DNA of 48,788 bases from Methylobacterium marchantiae (GCF_022179405.1 NZ_BPQT01000013.1:1-48788); one strand, 5' to 3'; shown: positions 1 to 8,156, numbered from the stretch's first letter. Translations and numbers: made by a program. Notes: generated from the letters alone by a model not told the origin.

Positions 1-113
1 CGCCCCTTCCCCGGACGGGTGAAGCGTCAGCGGAACCCGATCCGGGGCCCAGCGCGGAAAGCCGCGCAGCGTCCGATCCATCGTGCGAAGCGGCCTGACC
101 CCGTGGAACATTC

Positions 114-1043
114 TCATTCCACCTCGTCCCCGGCGGAGGTCATGCGCGTCACGACATCCGGCGCCACGGATTCTTCGGCCTCGTCCTTCGGCGGGTGGAT
201 CAGCGCGTCGAGGCGGGCGCGGGTGGCGCGGAATTCCGGGGTGAGCGCCTGGTTGTGGCTGCGCGGGCGCGGCACCGGCACCTCGATGAGCTCGGCGACC
301 TCGCCCGGATGGGCGCTGAGGACGAGGATGCGGTCGGCCAGATGCACCGCCTCGTCGAGGTCGTGGGTGATGAAGACGATGGTGATGTCGATCTTCTTCC
401 ATATCTCGATGAGATACGCCTGCATCCGGGCGCGCGACTGGGTGTCGAGGGCCGAGAACGGCTCGTCCATGAGCAGGATGCGCGGGCGGGTGGCGAGCGC
501 CCGGGCGATGGCCACGCGCTGCTTCATCCCGCCGGAGAGCTGGTGCGGGTAGCTGTCGGCGAAGGCTTCGAGCCCGATCAACGCCAGCCATTGCCGGGCC
601 TCGCGCTCGGCCTCACGGCGCGGCGTGCCATTCTCCTCCAGGCCGAAGGCGACGTTGCGCAGGACGCTGAGCCACGGGAACAGCGTGTAGCCCTGGAACA
701 CCATGCCCCGGTCGGCGCCGGGACCGGAGACCGGCACCCCCTCGACGCTGACGACACCCGAGGTCGAGGTCTCGAGGCCGGCGAGGATGCGCACGAAGGT
801 GGACTTGCCGCAGCCCGAAGGCCCGACGACGCAGAGGAACTCGCGCCGGTGGGTGACGAGGTCGATGTCCTTCAGCGCCACCGTGGTGCCGCCACCCGGC
901 TTGGCGAAGGTCTTCGTCAGCTTGTCGACCCGGAGGGCGACCTCGCGGCTCTTCAACTTGTCGAACCGGGCGCGAACCGGCTCGCACTGGGTGCGGTAGT
1001 CGCAGGCCTCGAGCGGCAAGACGACTGGAGAGACGGGATTCAC
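114..1043 (-). CDS. ABC transporter ATP-binding protein, taurine/nitrate/urea-type importer
   Basis: Cytoplasmic ATPase that would power the importer formed with the two genes upstream of it on the minus strand. About 309 residues. Walker A GPSGCGKST, signature LSGGMKQR, Walker B ILLMDEPF and the switch-histidine segment FITHD are all visible, in the order typical of SsuB/TauB/NrtD-like proteins. The start is a GTG at 1043 whose last two bases overlap the TGA of the permease gene (GTGA), which suggests translational coupling and supports this start even though the first 35 or so residues precede the conserved domain. It is the last gene of the operon inside the window; what lies beyond base 1 is unknown, and urea carboxylase-type genes there would fit. 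Family assignment is firm; the substrate is inferred from the binding protein. Confidence 0.93.
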   Translation of the reverse strand: MNPVSPVVLPLEACDYRTQCEPVRARFDKLKSREVALRVDKLTKTFAKPGGGTTVALKDIDLVTHRREFLCVVGPSGCGKSTFVRILAGLETSTSGVVSVEGVPVSGPGADRGMVFQGYTLFPWLSVLRNVAFGLEENGTPRREAEREARQWLALIGLEAFADSYPHQLSGGMKQRVAIARALATRPRILLMDEPFSALDTQSRARMQAYLIEIWKKIDITIVFITHDLDEAVHLADRILVLSAHPGEVAELIEVPVPRPRSHNQALTPEFRATRARLDALIHPPKDEAEESVAPDVVTRMTSAGDEVE

Positions 1044-2185
1044 GCTTCGCTCCTGTCGTAGGGAAACAGCCGGCGGCCGAGCCAGGCGAGGGCGAGGTCG
1101 GTGGCCGAGCCGACGAGGCCGATGATGAGGATCGCGGCGTAGACGTTGTCGAAATGCTGGTAGCGGGCCTGTTGCGTGATGAAGAACGTGATGCCCGACG
1201 AGGTGCCGATGAGCTCGGCGACGATGAGGTAGGTCCAGGCCCAGCCGAGCAGGATGCGCTGGTCGCGATAGAGCTGCGGCAGCATCGCCGGCACGATCAC
1301 CCGGCGGATCAGGCGCAGGTTGCGCGCGCCCAGGGTCAGCGCCGCCTCGATCAGCAGCGGCTCGATCCGCCGCGTGGTGTTGGCGATGACCAGCACCTGC
1401 TGGAAGAACGTGCCGATGACGATGATCGCGATCTTGGGCCCGTCATAGATGCCGAGGATCGCCACCATCAGCGCGCCGAAGGCCGGCGCCGGCATGTAGC
1501 GCACGAACTCGATGACCGGCTCGGTCACGCGGGCGAGGGTCGGCTGCGCCCCGCAGAGGATGCCCAGCGGAACGCCGACGATCGACGACAGGACGAAGCC
1601 CCAGAAGATAATCTGGATCGAGTGCCACAGGCTCAAGGGAAGGCGGATGGCGTCGCGCTGCGTCGGCTGCGCCGTCAGCGAGGTCCAGAACGCGGTGGCC
1701 ACCTCGTGCGGAGCGGGGAGATAGACCGGGTTGGCGGGCTTGCCCGCCGGCTCGGCGGTGCCGGCGGCCTTGGCCGTGGCGACCTCGTCGGCGAAGGCGG
1801 CCTTCGGCACGCGCATGCCGGGCTCCATCCAGGCGATGTCGCCGGGATCGGTCACCTCCACCAGCGGATGCCACAGGAACGGCACGTAGGAGACCGCCGC
1901 CCAGGTGAGGAGCGGGATCAGGAACGACAGGATGGCGAGCACCGTCCGCCGGCGCGGCGAGAGCGGCCGCGCCACGCCGATCCAGGACCGGCGGCGTTTG
2001 GACGGCGGCACGTCGAGCGCGTCCTTTCCCCCTTCGCGGGCGAGGGTGCCCACGGAGTGGGCGGGAGAGGTGGCGGTCTCTCCAGAGGGGGCGCTCCCCT
2101 CATCCGACCCGCTGCGCGGGCCACCTTCTCCCGCAGGGGGGAGAAGGGACGCTCGCTCCACGCCGTGGCGCATCTCCGTGCTCAT
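1040..2185 (-). CDS. ABC transporter permease, taurine/nitrate/urea carboxylase-associated type
   Basis: Inner-membrane permease of the importer, 381 residues. After a long N-terminal cytoplasmic stretch a first membrane helix starts near residue 80 (TVLAILSFLIPLLTWAAV), then a hydrophilic loop of about 90 residues, then the BPD_transp_1 core with the EAA-like loop around EAALTLGARNLRLIRRVIVP. The ATG at 2185 overlaps the TGA of the binding-protein gene (ATGA), which fixes the start. Residues 14-53 (bases about 2027-2146) are encoded by a palindromic intergenic-type repeat that reads through in frame, so this part of the protein is Gly/Ser/Pro-rich and unlike the rest. Function as a permease is clear from fold and context; the substrate is not shown by the sequence. 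Confidence 0.9.
   Translation of the reverse strand: MSTEMRHGVERASLLPPAGEGGPRSGSDEGSAPSGETATSPAHSVGTLAREGGKDALDVPPSKRRRSWIGVARPLSPRRRTVLAILSFLIPLLTWAAVSYVPFLWHPLVEVTDPGDIAWMEPGMRVPKAAFADEVATAKAAGTAEPAGKPANPVYLPAPHEVATAFWTSLTAQPTQRDAIRLPLSLWHSIQIIFWGFVLSSIVGVPLGILCGAQPTLARVTEPVIEFVRYMPAPAFGALMVAILGIYDGPKIAIIVIGTFFQQVLVIANTTRRIEPLLIEAALTLGARNLRLIRRVIVPAMLPQLYRDQRILLGWAWTYLIVAELIGTSSGITFFITQQARYQHFDNVYAAILIIGLVGSATDLALAWLGRRLFPYDRSEA
2027..2146. repeat. Palindromic Hyphomicrobiales-type repeat inside the permease reading frame
   Basis: The segment has the look of the common intergenic palindromes of this bacterial group: one half carries CATCCGACCCGCTGCGCGGG followed by an imperfect hairpin CTTCTCCCGC/GGGGAGAAGG, the other CCTTCGCGGGCGAGGGTGCC next to CGGAGTGGGCGGGAGAGG. 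It is open in the permease frame and encodes about 40 residues between MSTEMRHGV and the basic segment before the first membrane helix. Family resemblance is from memory, not from a search. Confidence 0.65.
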
Positions 2186-3198
2186 TTGCCGTCGGTCAGC
2201 GCCGGGTCGATGTAGCTCTTCACGTCCTGCGCGGTCTTGTAGACCTCGTACTTGACGTTGAAGGCGTCGGCGTAGCGGCTGGAGCCGTAGAGCGACCCGA
2301 AGCCGTCGGCCTCCTTCATCACCTTGGCGCCCTCGGCGAGGGTGAGGAGCTTGGTGCCCTTGAGGAAGCGGGTGAAGGTGGGCGCGTCGATGCCGACCTT
2401 GGCGGCCATGATCGCCACCGCGTCGGGCTGCGTCTTCGGGTCCTGGATATAGGCGACGACCTTGTCCCAGACGCCGACGAACTTGATCCATTCGGCCCGC
2501 CGTCCGGACAGGCTCGCGGGGGAGACGGCGACCACGTCGTAGATCAGGCCCGGCTCGTCGGCGGAGGAGTAGAGCGGCTTGGCACCGGCCGCGCCCTTCA
2601 TCGCCTGGCCGGCGATCGGCTGCCAGGCGCCGATGGCCGAGACGTCGCCCGAGGCGAGGACCTGCGGCGTCTCGTTGGTCTTGGCGTTGACCAGGGTGAC
2701 GTCGGTCTCCTTGAGGCCGAGCTTGGCGAGACCGTTGATGAGGAGCAGGTGCTCCACGAGGCCGACTTCGAGGCCGACCTTCTTGCCCTTCAGATCGGCC
2801 AGCGTCTTCACGCCCGGCTTGCCGACGATGATGTCGTTGCCGTTCGAATAGTCGGTGAGCATGATCATGACGTTCTTGGCGCCATTGCCGCCCATCACCA
2901 GGGCATCGCCGTTGGTGCAGGTGACGGCGTCGAGCTTGCCGGCGGAGAACGCGTCCATGGAGGCCGAGTAGTCGAACCACTCGAACTTCGCGTCGATCCC
3001 GGCTTCCTTCAGCCAGCCCTTCTCGATGGCGACCTGCCAGGCCACCCAGCCGGGCCAGTCGCTGTAGCCGATGCGCAGGGGCTCGGCGGAGTGCGCCACG
3101 GGGATGGAGGCGGAGGCCGTGAAGAGGCCGAGGGCGAGGGCGCAGCCCGCGACCGCCTTGCGTCCGACGGTCAGGATCGAGGAAAGTTGCATCTGCAT
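2182..3198 (-). CDS. ABC transporter substrate-binding protein, urea carboxylase-associated family
   Basis: Periplasmic receptor of the importer, 338 residues. The first 37 or so residues form a Sec signal peptide (basic GRK, hydrophobic AVAGCALALGLF, cleavage likely after AHSA), followed by an NMT1/SsuA-like fold: RIGYSDWPGWVAWQVAIEKG at the mature N-terminus, LDAVTCTNGDAL, and GVKTLADLKGKKVGLEVG. This wording is close to what I remember for the subfamily found next to urea carboxylase / allophanate hydrolase genes (TIGR03427), rather than to true taurine or nitrate receptors. Some 'urea carboxylases' are now known to act on guanidine, so urea, guanidine or a related amide are the likely ligands. 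First gene of the operon; it begins 12 bp from a 28-bp palindromic operator. Ligand identity is inference. Confidence 0.87.
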   Translation of the reverse strand: MQMQLSSILTVGRKAVAGCALALGLFTASASIPVAHSAEPLRIGYSDWPGWVAWQVAIEKGWLKEAGIDAKFEWFDYSASMDAFSAGKLDAVTCTNGDALVMGGNGAKNVMIMLTDYSNGNDIIVGKPGVKTLADLKGKKVGLEVGLVEHLLLINGLAKLGLKETDVTLVNAKTNETPQVLASGDVSAIGAWQPIAGQAMKGAAGAKPLYSSADEPGLIYDVVAVSPASLSGRRAEWIKFVGVWDKVVAYIQDPKTQPDAVAIMAAKVGIDAPTFTRFLKGTKLLTLAEGAKVMKEADGFGSLYGSSRYADAFNVKYEVYKTAQDVKSYIDPALTDGK

Positions 3199-3210
3199 TC
3201 TCCGAACCGC

Positions 3211-3238
3211 GTAGTACGATCGCTAGAAATCGTAATAC
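3211..3238. promoter_or_regulatory. NikR-like operator palindrome between divergent genes
   Basis: GTAGTACGAT-N8-ATCGTAATAC: two 10-bp arms matching at 9 of 10 positions, total span 28 bp. The E. coli NikR site is GTATGA-N16-TCATAC, also 28 bp with GTA/TAC outer ends, so length and ends agree. It sits 12 bp upstream of the binding-protein start and 64 bp upstream of the NikR-like gene, in the only gap between the divergent genes. Binding is inferred; the palindrome itself is plainly visible. Confidence 0.75.
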
Positions 3239-3302
3239 CGATTGCGTTTCACCCATACAAGAGACGTGCCAGGACCGTTCCCGGCATGCAGGAGGAGGCC
3301 CG

Positions 3303-3821
3303 ATGGCGGGTGGCGACGAGACCCTGGCGACCACCGATGATGGGGTAATGCCGGAAGAGGGCACAGGGGGGCGGCGCAGGCCGGTGAGCCGGATCAGCCT
3401 GTCGCTGTCCGAGGATCTTCTGTGCGAGCTCGACACCATGGTGGGGGAGCGGGGCTTCGCCAGCCGCTCCCAGGCAGTGGCGACGATCCTCCACCGCTCA
3501 CTCGTGGAGCACCGCCACAAGGTCGGCGACCGGGTGATGGTGGGCACGATCACGCTGTTCTACGATCACCTCGCGCCCGGCGTGCAGCAACGTCTGGCCG
3601 ACCTGCAGCGGCGCTACATCGCCGAGGTCATCTCCTCGCTCCACGTCCACCTGATGAACAACCAGACCCTCGAAGTGGTCCTGGTCCAGGGGCCGGCGGC
3701 GACGCTGCAGACCATCGCCGACACCATGATCACCGAGCGCGGCGTCATCTCGGGTCGCCTCGAACTGGCCGCCGCCCTGATCCCGCCGATCCATCCGTTC
3801 CAGGGCGAGGGGAGTGGGTGA
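3303..3821 (+). CDS. NikR-like ribbon-helix-helix regulator with altered metal site
   Basis: Transcriptional regulator, 172 residues, longer at the N-terminus than E. coli NikR (133). Residues 28-70 are a ribbon-helix-helix domain (RISLSLSEDLL...FASRSQAV), residues about 78-155 a NikR C-terminal ACT-like domain (TLFYDH, SSLHVHL, LEVVLVQG, RGVISGRLEL). Of the four high-affinity nickel ligands of E. coli NikR (H76, H87, H89, C95) the HxH pair is kept as H114/H116, but by alignment H76 is Arg103 and C95 is Thr122. The start ATG follows AGGAGG at 3292-3297. Divergent from the ABC operon with a palindrome in between, so local repression and autoregulation are likely. It may sense another metal, a metabolite, or nothing metallic. 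The family call is firm; the effector is open. Confidence 0.8.
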   Translation: MAGGDETLATTDDGVMPEEGTGGRRRPVSRISLSLSEDLLCELDTMVGERGFASRSQAVATILHRSLVEHRHKVGDRVMVGTITLFYDHLAPGVQQRLADLQRRYIAEVISSLHVHLMNNQTLEVVLVQGPAATLQTIADTMITERGVISGRLELAAALIPPIHPFQGEGSG

Positions 3822-3830
3822 CGACAGGTC

Positions 3831-4691
3831 TCAGCTCTGCCAGACCCGCGGCATCGGCGTGCCGCGATAGGCCACCAGCACACGGGCGGCCGTCGCCCGC
3901 AGGGCATCGGGGTCGGCGCTCAAGAATCGGGCAACGAGGTGCCCGTTCCAGGCACTGGCGGCGATATCCACCCCCGGCGATCCCAGGGTTTCGACATGGC
4001 TCCGAAACGCCTCCAGTCGGGCCTCCGCATCCGGTGAGACGTCGAGTAGGGTCGCCATGGCCCGGGCACCGCCACCGAGGGCGGGCCGTTCGAGCAGGGC
4101 CGTGATGGGACCGTCGAAGGCGAGGGACTCGGCATAGGCCAGCCGCCCGGCCCGGCGGATGCGCCACACATCCCGGAACAGGCCGGATTCCAGGCGCTCG
4201 TCGCGGGCCGTGCGCCCGAAGACGATTGCCTCGAAAGCGAGCAGCCGCGCATCCGCGGCGAGATCCGCCTCGAAGCGCCGTTCCAGCCGAGCCCGGTCGA
4301 ACAGGATGGTCTCCTGGGGCAGCCAGTCGAGGCGGGCGCCCTCGGCGAGGGTCGCCCGCGTGCCGACGTGGCTCGACGGGCCGTCGGATTTGTAGATCTT
4401 CTCGGCGGCGGTGGTCGTCACGACGAGATGCGCCGCCGCATCGACGATCGCTTCCACCTGAAACCGGTCGCCGCAGGCGATGCCGCCCGCCGTGTTGAGG
4501 AGGACCGCCTCGCAGGGGCCCGCGCCATGGCGCGGAAGCCGCAGGCGCAGCGGTCCGGCCTCGGACAGGTCGGCGATATGGGTGCCGGCCCCGTGGCGGA
4601 CGACGCGCACGCCGACGCGCCCGTCGGAGCGCTGCCGCGCCGGCGCCGCATCGGGAGACGGAGCCGCGACGCTCGATCGATGAGGGGCCAC
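3831..4691 (-). CDS. ureD: Urease accessory protein UreD
   Basis: Chaperone that, with UreF, UreG and UreE, inserts nickel into urease. UreD landmarks are intact: LLNTAGGIACGDR, TTTAAEKIYKSDG, WLPQETILFDRA and the C-terminal TPMPRVWQS. The gene has no ATG. I chose the GTG at 4691 (286 residues), which lies just past the end of the sulfurtransferase gene; a GTG at 4760 would extend it by 23 residues and overlap that gene by 41 bp. No other urease gene (ureABC, E, F, G) is in the window, so this is a detached ureD, convergent with the NikR-like gene 9 bp away and beside a urea-type importer. Family certain; start uncertain. Confidence 0.93.
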   Translation of the reverse strand: MAPHRSSVAAPSPDAAPARQRSDGRVGVRVVRHGAGTHIADLSEAGPLRLRLPRHGAGPCEAVLLNTAGGIACGDRFQVEAIVDAAAHLVVTTTAAEKIYKSDGPSSHVGTRATLAEGARLDWLPQETILFDRARLERRFEADLAADARLLAFEAIVFGRTARDERLESGLFRDVWRIRRAGRLAYAESLAFDGPITALLERPALGGGARAMATLLDVSPDAEARLEAFRSHVETLGSPGVDIAASAWNGHLVARFLSADPDALRATAARVLVAYRGTPMPRVWQS

Positions 4692-4719
4692 GCGCGTGCG
4701 GGCTCGGTCTTTGACCGCC

Positions 4720-5568
4720 TCAGGCCGGCCCGGTGGCGACGGGACGCGCGAGGTCGACACCCCATTCGGACCAGGAGCCGTCGTAGAGGGCCTTGGCCGG
4801 ATGCCCGAGGGTCTCCAGGGCGAGCGAGACGATGGCCGCGGTCACGCCGGAACCGCAGGTGGTGACGACGGGCCGGCTCGGATCGACGCCGGCATCGGCG
4901 AAGACCTTGCGCAGGGCATCCGCATCCTTGAGGCGGCCATCGGTCTGAAGCGCCGAATAATGGACGTTGCGCGCACCGGGCATGTGGCCGGGGCGGACGC
5001 CGGGACGCGGTTCGGCCTCTTCGCCGCGGAAACGCGGGGCGGAGCGGGCATCCACGACCTGGGCCGAACCGCTCTCCAGGGCGCGGGCGACGTCGCCGGC
5101 ATCGGCCACGGCGCCGTTGTCGAGGCGGGCCGAGAAGTGGCGCCGGTCGCGCTGGGGGCCGTCACCGTCCTCCGTCCGGCCGCCCGAGGCGAGCCAGGCC
5201 GGAAAACCGCCTTCGAGGATCTGGACGTCGCGCACGCCGAAGGTGCGCAGCATCCACCAGACCCGCGGCGCGGAGAACAGGCCCATCCCGTCATAGACGA
5301 TGATGTGCATGCCGTCGCCGATGCCGAGGTTGCGCATGCGCGAGGCGAACACCTCCGGCCGCGGCAGCATGTGCGGCAGGGACGAGGTCTCGTCGCTCAT
5401 GGCATCGATGTCGAAGCGGATCGCGCCGGGGATATGGGCTGCCTCGTATTCGGCTGCGGCATCGCGCCCCTGGGCGGGCAGGTACCACGACGCATCGAGC
5501 ACGATGATGCCGGGTGCGCCGAGGCGCTCCTTGAGCCAGTCGGTCGTGACGAAATGCGAAGACGCCAT
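4720..5568 (-). CDS. sseA: 3-mercaptopyruvate / thiosulfate sulfurtransferase
   Basis: Two-domain rhodanese of 282 residues, the same size as E. coli SseA (281). The N-terminal rhodanese domain is catalytically silent; the C-terminal domain carries the active-site loop CGSGVTA with catalytic Cys238. That loop is the form typical of 3-mercaptopyruvate sulfurtransferases rather than of thiosulfate-specific rhodaneses, which usually have CRxGxT-type loops. Other signatures are LDASWYLP near residue 25, EAAHIPGAIRFDID and RPGHMPGARNVHY. The ATG at 5568 matches the family start; a longer frame upstream to 5694 adds 42 residues with no domain character. The gene precedes ureD on the same strand and could be cotranscribed with it. 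Confidence 0.92.
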   Translation of the reverse strand: MASSHFVTTDWLKERLGAPGIIVLDASWYLPAQGRDAAAEYEAAHIPGAIRFDIDAMSDETSSLPHMLPRPEVFASRMRNLGIGDGMHIIVYDGMGLFSAPRVWWMLRTFGVRDVQILEGGFPAWLASGGRTEDGDGPQRDRRHFSARLDNGAVADAGDVARALESGSAQVVDARSAPRFRGEEAEPRPGVRPGHMPGARNVHYSALQTDGRLKDADALRKVFADAGVDPSRPVVTTCGSGVTAAIVSLALETLGHPAKALYDGSWSEWGVDLARPVATGPA

Positions 5569-5720
5569 GTCTGCTCTGTCCGTTGAAGAAGATCGGCGCC
5601 ACTCAATCACATCCGCCCCCGGCTTGCACAGTCGCGACCTTGCACACGCGGCGCGTTGAGGCGAAAGCTCTCCGGAATGATCAGCCATCACCATAGACCG
5701 CGTCCGGAGCCGGCCCGATC

Positions 5721-5963
5721 GTGACCCCGCGCGAGACGTTCCACATCGAGATCCTCGGCTCCGAGGACGAGGGCGAGGATCGCATCCGCCAGCGCCTGTC
5801 GATCCGCGCCAGCGGGGCCGAGAGCGCGACGGAACGCGCGCTTCTGATGTTCGCGCGGGCCCGGGCGCCGCAGCGCTCCGGCGGACCGGCCGAGGCGGTG
5901 CGGGTCATCGACGGGGCCGGGACGGAGGTGTTCCACCGGACCCGCTTCGACGAGAGCGCCTGA
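5721..5963 (+). CDS. Small hypothetical protein
   Basis: 80 residues, acidic N-terminal half, predicted soluble, not recognised. The only start is a GTG at 5721; a weak CGGAG lies about 12 bp before it. I accept it because its stop is only 2 bp from the ATG of the next gene on the same strand, as in an operon, and because the opposite-strand alternatives in this interval look like shadows. The sequence (FHIEILGSEDEGEDRIRQRL ... VRVIDGAGTEVFHRTRF) suggests a small beta-rich protein. Function unknown. Confidence 0.55.
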   Translation: MTPRETFHIEILGSEDEGEDRIRQRLSIRASGAESATERALLMFARARAPQRSGGPAEAVRVIDGAGTEVFHRTRFDESA

Positions 5964-5965
5964 CC

Positions 5966-6319
5966 ATGCGGCTCCTCGGCGGCCTCGGCCTGATGCTCCT
6001 GCTCGCGGGCCTGTTCGTGCGCAGCTACACCCTGCCGCCGGCGCCGGATCGGCGGGGCGGCACGACCATCGCCCTGGCCTATCCGAATCGCGCCCTGTTC
6101 GGCAGCCCGCGCGGCGATTGCATCGGCAGCCCCGAGGACGAGGTGGTGATCACCTGCCTGATCGGCTCGGTCTCCCGATTCAGGGCGGAGACGATGCCGC
6201 TGCTGCAGCTCACGTTCTGCGGCACCTGCTACGGCCTGTCGCAGAGCTTCGCCTCCCTCGGCCGCGACGACAAGGCGGTCCAGGCCAAGCTCGCCCAGAT
6301 GGCGCGGTTCGGCTGGTAG
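5966..6319 (+). CDS. Hypothetical membrane-anchored or exported protein
   Basis: 117 residues, not recognised. Residues 1-18 are a hydrophobic segment after Met-Arg (LLGGLGLMLLLAGLFV) that would act as a signal anchor or signal peptide. The rest is predicted periplasmic and contains four cysteines (DCIGS, VITCLIG, FCGTC), the last pair as CGTC, which could bind a metal or form disulfides. The ATG at 5966 begins 2 bp after the stop of the preceding small gene, so the two are probably one transcript. Role unknown. Confidence 0.6.
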   Translation: MRLLGGLGLMLLLAGLFVRSYTLPPAPDRRGGTTIALAYPNRALFGSPRGDCIGSPEDEVVITCLIGSVSRFRAETMPLLQLTFCGTCYGLSQSFASLGRDDKAVQAKLAQMARFGW

Positions 6320-6562
6320 CGGGGTGCGTCCACGCGCTCAGCGTATGGCTCGGCGGTGAGATTGACTTCGCAGGCGCGAAAGCGCATATCGCAGTTGCAG
6401 CGTCAGCGGCCGTGACAGGTTCGCTTGAGAGGGCTGCGTGACGGATCGCCGATTGCGCGTCAGCGCGACCCAAGCGACCTGAGCCCCTCTCTTCAACGTG
6501 CATGCACCCGGATCGCCCCATCACGCGGGCGACCTCCAGCTCAACGGACCAGACCTTACCAC

Positions 6563-8128
6563 ATGACGACCATCGTTTCCGATGGTGTCCGGCCGGTCCC
6601 GCTGCCTGAAAGTCTACCCTTGACCCAATTCACCGATTTCGGCCTCGCTCAGCCCGTGCTGCGCGCCCTGGATGAGGCCGGCTACAAGATTCCGACCCCG
6701 ATCCAGGCCCAGGCCATCCGCCCCGCCATGGAAGGCCGCGACCTCTGCGGCATCGCCCAGACCGGCACCGGTAAGACCGCGGCCTTCGCGCTGCCGATCC
6801 TGCACCGCCTAGCCCAGAATCCGCGCAAGGCGATCCGCCGCGGCTGCCGCGTCCTCGTGCTCTCGCCCACCCGCGAGCTCGCCAACCAGATCGCCGAGAG
6901 CTTCTCGGATTACGGCAAGCACCTGTCCTTCACCAACACCGTGGTGTTCGGCGGCGTCACGATCTCCCGCCAGGAGAAGGCGCTCGCCAACGGCGTCGAC
7001 ATCCTCGTCGCCACGCCCGGCCGCCTCATGGACCTCATCGAGCGCCGCTCGCTGACCCTCGAGGCCGTCGAGATCCTCGTCCTCGACGAAGCCGACCAGA
7101 TGCTCGACCTCGGCTTCATCCACGCCCTCAAGCGCATCGTGAAGATGCTGCCGAAGGAGCGCCAGAGCCTGTTCTTCTCGGCGACCATGCCGAAGAACAT
7201 CGCCGGCCTCGCCGACCAGTACCTCCGCGATCCGGTGCAGGTCGCCGTCACGCCGGTGGCGACCACCGCCGAGCGCGTGACCCAGGAGGTCATCTTCGCC
7301 CATACCGGCGCGAAGCAGGCCCTGCTGAACCACATCCTGCGCGATCCGAAGATCGAGCGCGTGCTCGTCTTCACGCGGACCAAGCATGGCGCCGACCGCG
7401 TCGTGCGCGGCCTGGAGAAGGTCGGGATCAACGCCTCCGCCATCCACGGCAACAAGTCCCAGCCGCAGCGCGAGCGGGCGCTCGCCGCCTTCAAGGACGG
7501 GTCGTGCCGGGTGCTGGTGGCCACCGACATCGCCGCCCGCGGTATCGATGTCGAGGCGGTGAGCCACGTCATCAACTACGACCTGCCCAACGTGCCCGAG
7601 AGCTACGTCCACCGCATCGGCCGCACCGCGCGCGCCGGAGCGAACGGTCTCGCGATCTCGTTCTGCAACGACGAGGAGAAGGCCTACCTGCGGGACATCG
7701 AGCGCACCACGCGCCAGAAGATCCCCGTGGGCAGCTTCCCCGAGGGCTTCAGCCCCCCGAGCCGGCAGGAAGCCGCCGAGGCCGCACAGGCCGAGGAGCG
7801 CCGTCCGGCACCCCAGGGCCAGCGTCCCGGCCAGCGCCAGGGCCAGCGCCCCGGCGGCGGTCGTCCCGGCGGCTTCGGTGGTCGTCCCGGCGGCGGCCGT
7901 GGCGGCGAGAGCCGTGGCGGCCAGCCCGGTGCGCCGGCCCGTTCGGGTCGTCCCCAGGAAGGGCGCGGCGAGCGTCCGGCCGACGGCCAGAACCGTCAGG
8001 CCCGTCCCGACCAGCGCGGCGATGCCCGTCCCGCACGCCAGGGCGAGCGCTCGCGCGGCGGCGGTGGCGGCAATGCCGCCGGGGAAGGCCGCGCCATCGG
8101 CTGGCTCGACCGCTTCCCGCGTTCCTGA
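6563..8128 (+). CDS. rhlE: DEAD-box ATP-dependent RNA helicase, RhlE-like
   Basis: Unwinds RNA duplexes in an ATP-dependent way, in ribosome assembly, RNA decay or cold adaptation. 521 residues: Q-motif region (FTDFGL...PTPIQAQAI), motif I AQTGTGKT, Ia PTRELA, Ib TPGR, II DEAD, III SAT, then the second RecA domain with VLVFTRTKHGAD and motif VI HRIGRTARAG. From about residue 390 the protein is a low-complexity Gly/Arg/Pro/Gln tail with GGRPGGG and QRPGQRQ repeats, a likely unstructured RNA-binding tail. The ATG at 6563 is chosen because homology begins just after it; an upstream in-frame extension to 6425 is unsupported. The 243-bp gap before it probably holds the promoter and a 5' leader. 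Confidence 0.93.
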   Translation: MTTIVSDGVRPVPLPESLPLTQFTDFGLAQPVLRALDEAGYKIPTPIQAQAIRPAMEGRDLCGIAQTGTGKTAAFALPILHRLAQNPRKAIRRGCRVLVLSPTRELANQIAESFSDYGKHLSFTNTVVFGGVTISRQEKALANGVDILVATPGRLMDLIERRSLTLEAVEILVLDEADQMLDLGFIHALKRIVKMLPKERQSLFFSATMPKNIAGLADQYLRDPVQVAVTPVATTAERVTQEVIFAHTGAKQALLNHILRDPKIERVLVFTRTKHGADRVVRGLEKVGINASAIHGNKSQPQRERALAAFKDGSCRVLVATDIAARGIDVEAVSHVINYDLPNVPESYVHRIGRTARAGANGLAISFCNDEEKAYLRDIERTTRQKIPVGSFPEGFSPPSRQEAAEAAQAEERRPAPQGQRPGQRQGQRPGGGRPGGFGGRPGGGRGGESRGGQPGAPARSGRPQEGRGERPADGQNRQARPDQRGDARPARQGERSRGGGGGNAAGEGRAIGWLDRFPRS

Positions 8129-8156
8129 TCCGCTCACCCTCGTTTCGATCGCATCG

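Noticed and set aside
3199-3302. Possible guanidine-I (ykkC) riboswitch before the binding-protein gene
   Set aside because: Such riboswitches precede related importers, but the characteristic conserved blocks are absent; the gap holds only the palindrome and the regulator's ribosome binding site.
1040-3553. A single 837-residue minus-strand frame spanning permease and binding-protein regions
   Set aside because: Its N-terminal half is the out-of-frame shadow of the binding-protein gene; only the part from 2185 downward is the permease.
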